Below are positions 62,014 to 64,000 of a stretch of DNA of 64,000 bases, in pieces. Made by a program: the position numbers and the translations under genes. Under the pieces are notes generated by a model, which made no database searches, was not told the origin of the DNA, and saw only the letters and a program-made list of their open reading frames with translations. The stretch covers positions 62,001 through 126,000 of the forward strand of contig DASXUG010000011.1 in the NCBI GenBank assembly GCA_036504995.1, read 5' to 3'. Each line of letters begins with the position of its first letter. The stretch's first letter is position 1. The DNA is from DASXUG01 sp036504995. GTDB taxonomy: Bacteria > Pseudomonadota > Gammaproteobacteria > Burkholderiales > Methylophilaceae.

Positions 62014-63132
62014 ATGAAATTTGAATTGAAGAAAAGTGTGGTTCTTTGTGCGCTAGCAGCGGCAACAACAGTGCCAGCATTAACTGCAAATGCAGGCGGT
62101 ACGATTTCATTTGGTGAAGATAAATCTGTCAGCATTGGTCTGGGGATGCGTTCTAGTTTCACGAATTCGACTAATGATGGTACTACAGATGGTTCCAGAA
62201 AAAACGACTTTGCATTAGACAGTATGCGCTTGTATATGAATGGCTCTTTGAGTAAATACATCAAAGCTACTTTCAATACAGAGAAGAAATCAGATGAGTC
62301 AGTTGGCGTGATCGATGCAATTGCTCAGTTTGAATTTATGCCTGAATTTAACATCTGGGCAGGTCGTATGTTGCCAGGTAGCGACCGTGCTAACTTGGAT
62401 GGCCCATATTACCTCTTAGCTTGGGCATACCCTGGAATTGTTTCCCGTTATCCGAGTAAAACGACTGGTCGTGATGATGGTGTAGCGGTCTGGGGTAAGG
62501 TATTAGATAGCAAATTGATCTACAATTTCGGTGGCTATGAAGGTCACAATATGAATTCTGCCACTCCAATTGGAACCAAGACCAGCGATGATTTATTGTA
62601 TGCAGGGCGTATTCAGTACGATTTCTGGTCACCAAATGGCGCTCCTGCTTTCTATACTGGAAGTACTACTTTTGGCACAGCAGATGTCTTGTCTGTCGGC
62701 TTAGCTTTCCAATATCAAAAAGATGGGGCTGTTGGAACCACCAAAATTGGCGACTACATGGGTTGGAATATTGACGCCTTGTTAGAGAAAAAAATTGATG
62801 GTTATGGTGCTGTCACCGCTGAGGCTGCCTACTACGACTATGACACAGATGCGGCTATCGCTTCGGAAGATGGCCAAGCCTACCTAGCAGGCCTAGGATA
62901 TATCTTTGCAGATAAAGTGGGCTGGGGACAATTCCAACCTTACTTCCGTTATCAAAAATTCGAGCGTGATGTACTTCCTGCAGTTACTCAGGGTAAGGCT
63001 CAGTATGATTTGGGCGTGAACTATGTGATTGATAGCTTCAATGCCAAGGTTGCTGCAACCCTCAGTAACACAGAAATGACGGCTGGTTCTGACGTGAACA
63101 AGCTTATTGTCGGTGTTCAACTGCAATTCTAA
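62014..63132 (+). CDS. fmdC: Outer-membrane porin, FmdC-like
   Basis: Beta-barrel porin of 372 residues with signal peptide (VVLCALAAATTVPALTANAG, cleavage after ANA). The mature protein has alternating amphipathic strands, FALDSMRLYMNGSLSKYIKA, AGRMLPGSDRANLDGPYYLL, and a terminal Phe (KLIVGVQLQF), as expected for insertion by Bam. It resembles the porin encoded just upstream of formamidase in Methylophilus (FmdC), which admits short-chain amides and urea. GAAGGGGTG lies upstream of the ATG. It is divergent from the GntR gene, and a stem separates it from fmdA. Confidence 0.82.
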   Translation: MKFELKKSVVLCALAAATTVPALTANAGGTISFGEDKSVSIGLGMRSSFTNSTNDGTTDGSRKNDFALDSMRLYMNGSLSKYIKATFNTEKKSDESVGVIDAIAQFEFMPEFNIWAGRMLPGSDRANLDGPYYLLAWAYPGIVSRYPSKTTGRDDGVAVWGKVLDSKLIYNFGGYEGHNMNSATPIGTKTSDDLLYAGRIQYDFWSPNGAPAFYTGSTTFGTADVLSVGLAFQYQKDGAVGTTKIGDYMGWNIDALLEKKIDGYGAVTAEAAYYDYDTDAAIASEDGQAYLAGLGYIFADKVGWGQFQPYFRYQKFERDVLPAVTQGKAQYDLGVNYVIDSFNAKVAATLSNTEMTAGSDVNKLIVGVQLQF

Positions 63133-63144
63133 GTGATTGTCTTT

Positions 63145-63173
63145 TTGGGTGAGGCGCTTTGCGTCTTACCCAA
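63145..63173 (+). terminator. Stem between porin and formamidase
   Basis: TTGGGTGAGGCG at 63145-63156 folds with CGTCTTACCCAA at 63162-63173, with two G-U pairs. There is no T run after it, so it may be a leaky terminator or an RNA processing and stabilising stem giving more porin than formamidase transcript. Confidence 0.5.
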
Positions 63174-63230
63174 ATCAATAGTTATCAAAAAAATAGTTTG
63201 ATTCAATTGAACAATTAGGAGGCAAATGCA

Positions 63231-64000
63231 ATGAAAACGCTAGTGAAGTTGGATTTAGATAAAAAACCTTGGGAGCAAGACGGTCAGATTCATAACCGTT
63301 GGCACCCAGACTTGCCAATGATTGCCATGGTTAAGCCAGGCGATGAGTTCCGTGTGGAGTGTATGGATTGGACAGGTGGTCAAATTGGTAACAACGATAG
63401 CGCCAATGATGTGCGTGATGTTGACCTGACCCAAGTGCATTACTTAAGTGGCCCGATTGGCGTCGAAGGCGCTGAGCCAGGCGATTTGATGGTGGTTGAA
63501 ATTCTCGATGTAGGTACCTTTGAGGATAGCCAATGGGGGTTTAACGGTATTTTCGCTAAAGAAAATGGCGGCGGTTTCTTGGTCGATCATTACCCAGAAG
63601 CACGTAAATCTATTTGGGATTTTCACGGTATTTACACCACATCACGTCACGTACCTAACGTGAAATTCGCAGGCATTATGCACCCAGGGTTGATCGGGTG
63701 CTTGCCATCACGCGAATTGTTAGAAACTTGGAATAAACGCGAGGCTGACTTGATTGCGACTGATCCAACCCGCGTTCCAGCCCTCGCCTTACCGCCAGAG
63801 CCAAAATCAGCGGTAATGGGTAAGTTAAGCGGTGAAGCAGCCACAAAAGCGGCAGCTGAAGGCGCACGCACCGTGCCTCCACGTGACCACGGTGGCAACT
63901 GTGATATTAAGAACTTAACCAAGGGTTCTAAAGTATTTTTCCCCGTGTATGTGAAAGATGGCGGCCTCTCTATGGGTGACCTGCACTTCTCACAAGGCGA
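63231..64000 (+). CDS. fmdA: Formamidase, N-terminal part (cut by window end)
   Basis: FmdA/AmdA family amidase that hydrolyses formamide to formate and ammonia, supplying nitrogen and, in methylotrophs, reducing power through formate oxidation. The frame runs open from ATG 63231 to the window end (256 codons of roughly 400). A perfect AGGAGG lies at 63217-63222. Recognisable blocks are WHPDLPMIAMVKPGDEFRVE, MDWTGGQIGNNDSANDVRDV, HYLSGPIGVEGAEPGDLMVV, MHPGLIGCLPSRELLETWN with the conserved Cys, PPRDHGGNCDIKNLTKGSKV and VYVKDGGLSMGDLHFSQGE. Confidence 0.95.
   Translation, partial: MKTLVKLDLDKKPWEQDGQIHNRWHPDLPMIAMVKPGDEFRVECMDWTGGQIGNNDSANDVRDVDLTQVHYLSGPIGVEGAEPGDLMVVEILDVGTFEDSQWGFNGIFAKENGGGFLVDHYPEARKSIWDFHGIYTTSRHVPNVKFAGIMHPGLIGCLPSRELLETWNKREADLIATDPTRVPALALPPEPKSAVMGKLSGEAATKAAAEGARTVPPRDHGGNCDIKNLTKGSKVFFPVYVKDGGLSMGDLHFSQG

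Noticed and set aside
1..64000. tRNA, rRNA or CRISPR arrays
   Set aside because: No T-arm/acceptor pattern of a tRNA, no rRNA-like stretch and no regularly spaced repeat array was seen when reading both strands by eye; a covariance-model scan was not possible.

Overview
The window looks like chromosome of a betaproteobacterial methylotroph, most likely a Methylotenera- or Methylophilus-like member of the Methylophilaceae. This is an inference. It rests on proteobacterial-type housekeeping proteins in a moderately AT-rich genome, and on a porin followed by formamidase at the right edge, the arrangement I recall for the fmd cluster of Methylophilus. No rRNA, tRNA, CRISPR array or intact insertion sequence was seen.

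Layout. 1-10.7 kb is the distal part of the division and cell-wall (dcw) cluster: murD(partial)-ftsW-murG-murC-murB-ddl-ftsQ-ftsA-ftsZ-lpxC, tightly packed with ATGA overlaps. 10.7-19 kb holds a small membrane protein, a soluble lytic transglycosylase, an NDUFA9-like dehydrogenase, CCA-adding enzyme, a DEDDh exonuclease, a TetR regulator divergent from a secreted SRPBCC protein, and a leftward tlpA-hemJ-orphan operon. 19-31 kb holds a 1270-residue FAD/Fe-S dehydrogenase, a repeat-rich intergenic island, two secreted small proteins, pyrD, transketolase, a diguanylate cyclase and a flippase. 31-43.3 kb holds a lone molybdopterin oxidoreductase and a heavy-metal efflux locus in which a PII-like gene plus RND pump module is present twice in tandem, with one adaptor and one outer-membrane channel. 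43.3-52 kb holds cysS, a TPR protein and an L,D-transpeptidase sharing a C-terminal domain, ppiB, lpxH, ribH-nusB and phoB-phoR behind a Pho box. 52.1-53.6 kb is a small cassette bounded by inverted repeats carrying an Imm11/DUF1629-like gene and an unrecognised gene. 53.6-56.4 kb holds a COG2509 flavoprotein and two small exported proteins.

The most interesting region is 56.5-64 kb, a nitrogen-scavenging island. An NCS2 permease and a biuret-hydrolase-like cysteine hydrolase form one leftward unit. AtzG, AtzE and AtzH homologues form a second. A GntR/FCD regulator lies just upstream, and an identical 16-base sequence containing the palindrome TTGTATACAA lies in front of both units. Divergent from the regulator are an FmdC-like porin and formamidase (cut by the window edge). 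No cyanuric acid hydrolase, barbiturase or allophanate hydrolase is present, so the imported substrate and the final step are unknown. The region looks like a one-operator regulon for an unidentified amide- or ureide-type nitrogen source next to formamide use.

Other points for a second look are the duplicated PII-RND module with an unusual Cys/His T-loop, a DNA-binding-domain-less TetR-C-like membrane protein beside hemJ, three 14-base iterons upstream of the flippase, and the inverted-repeat cassette with an orphan immunity-like gene.
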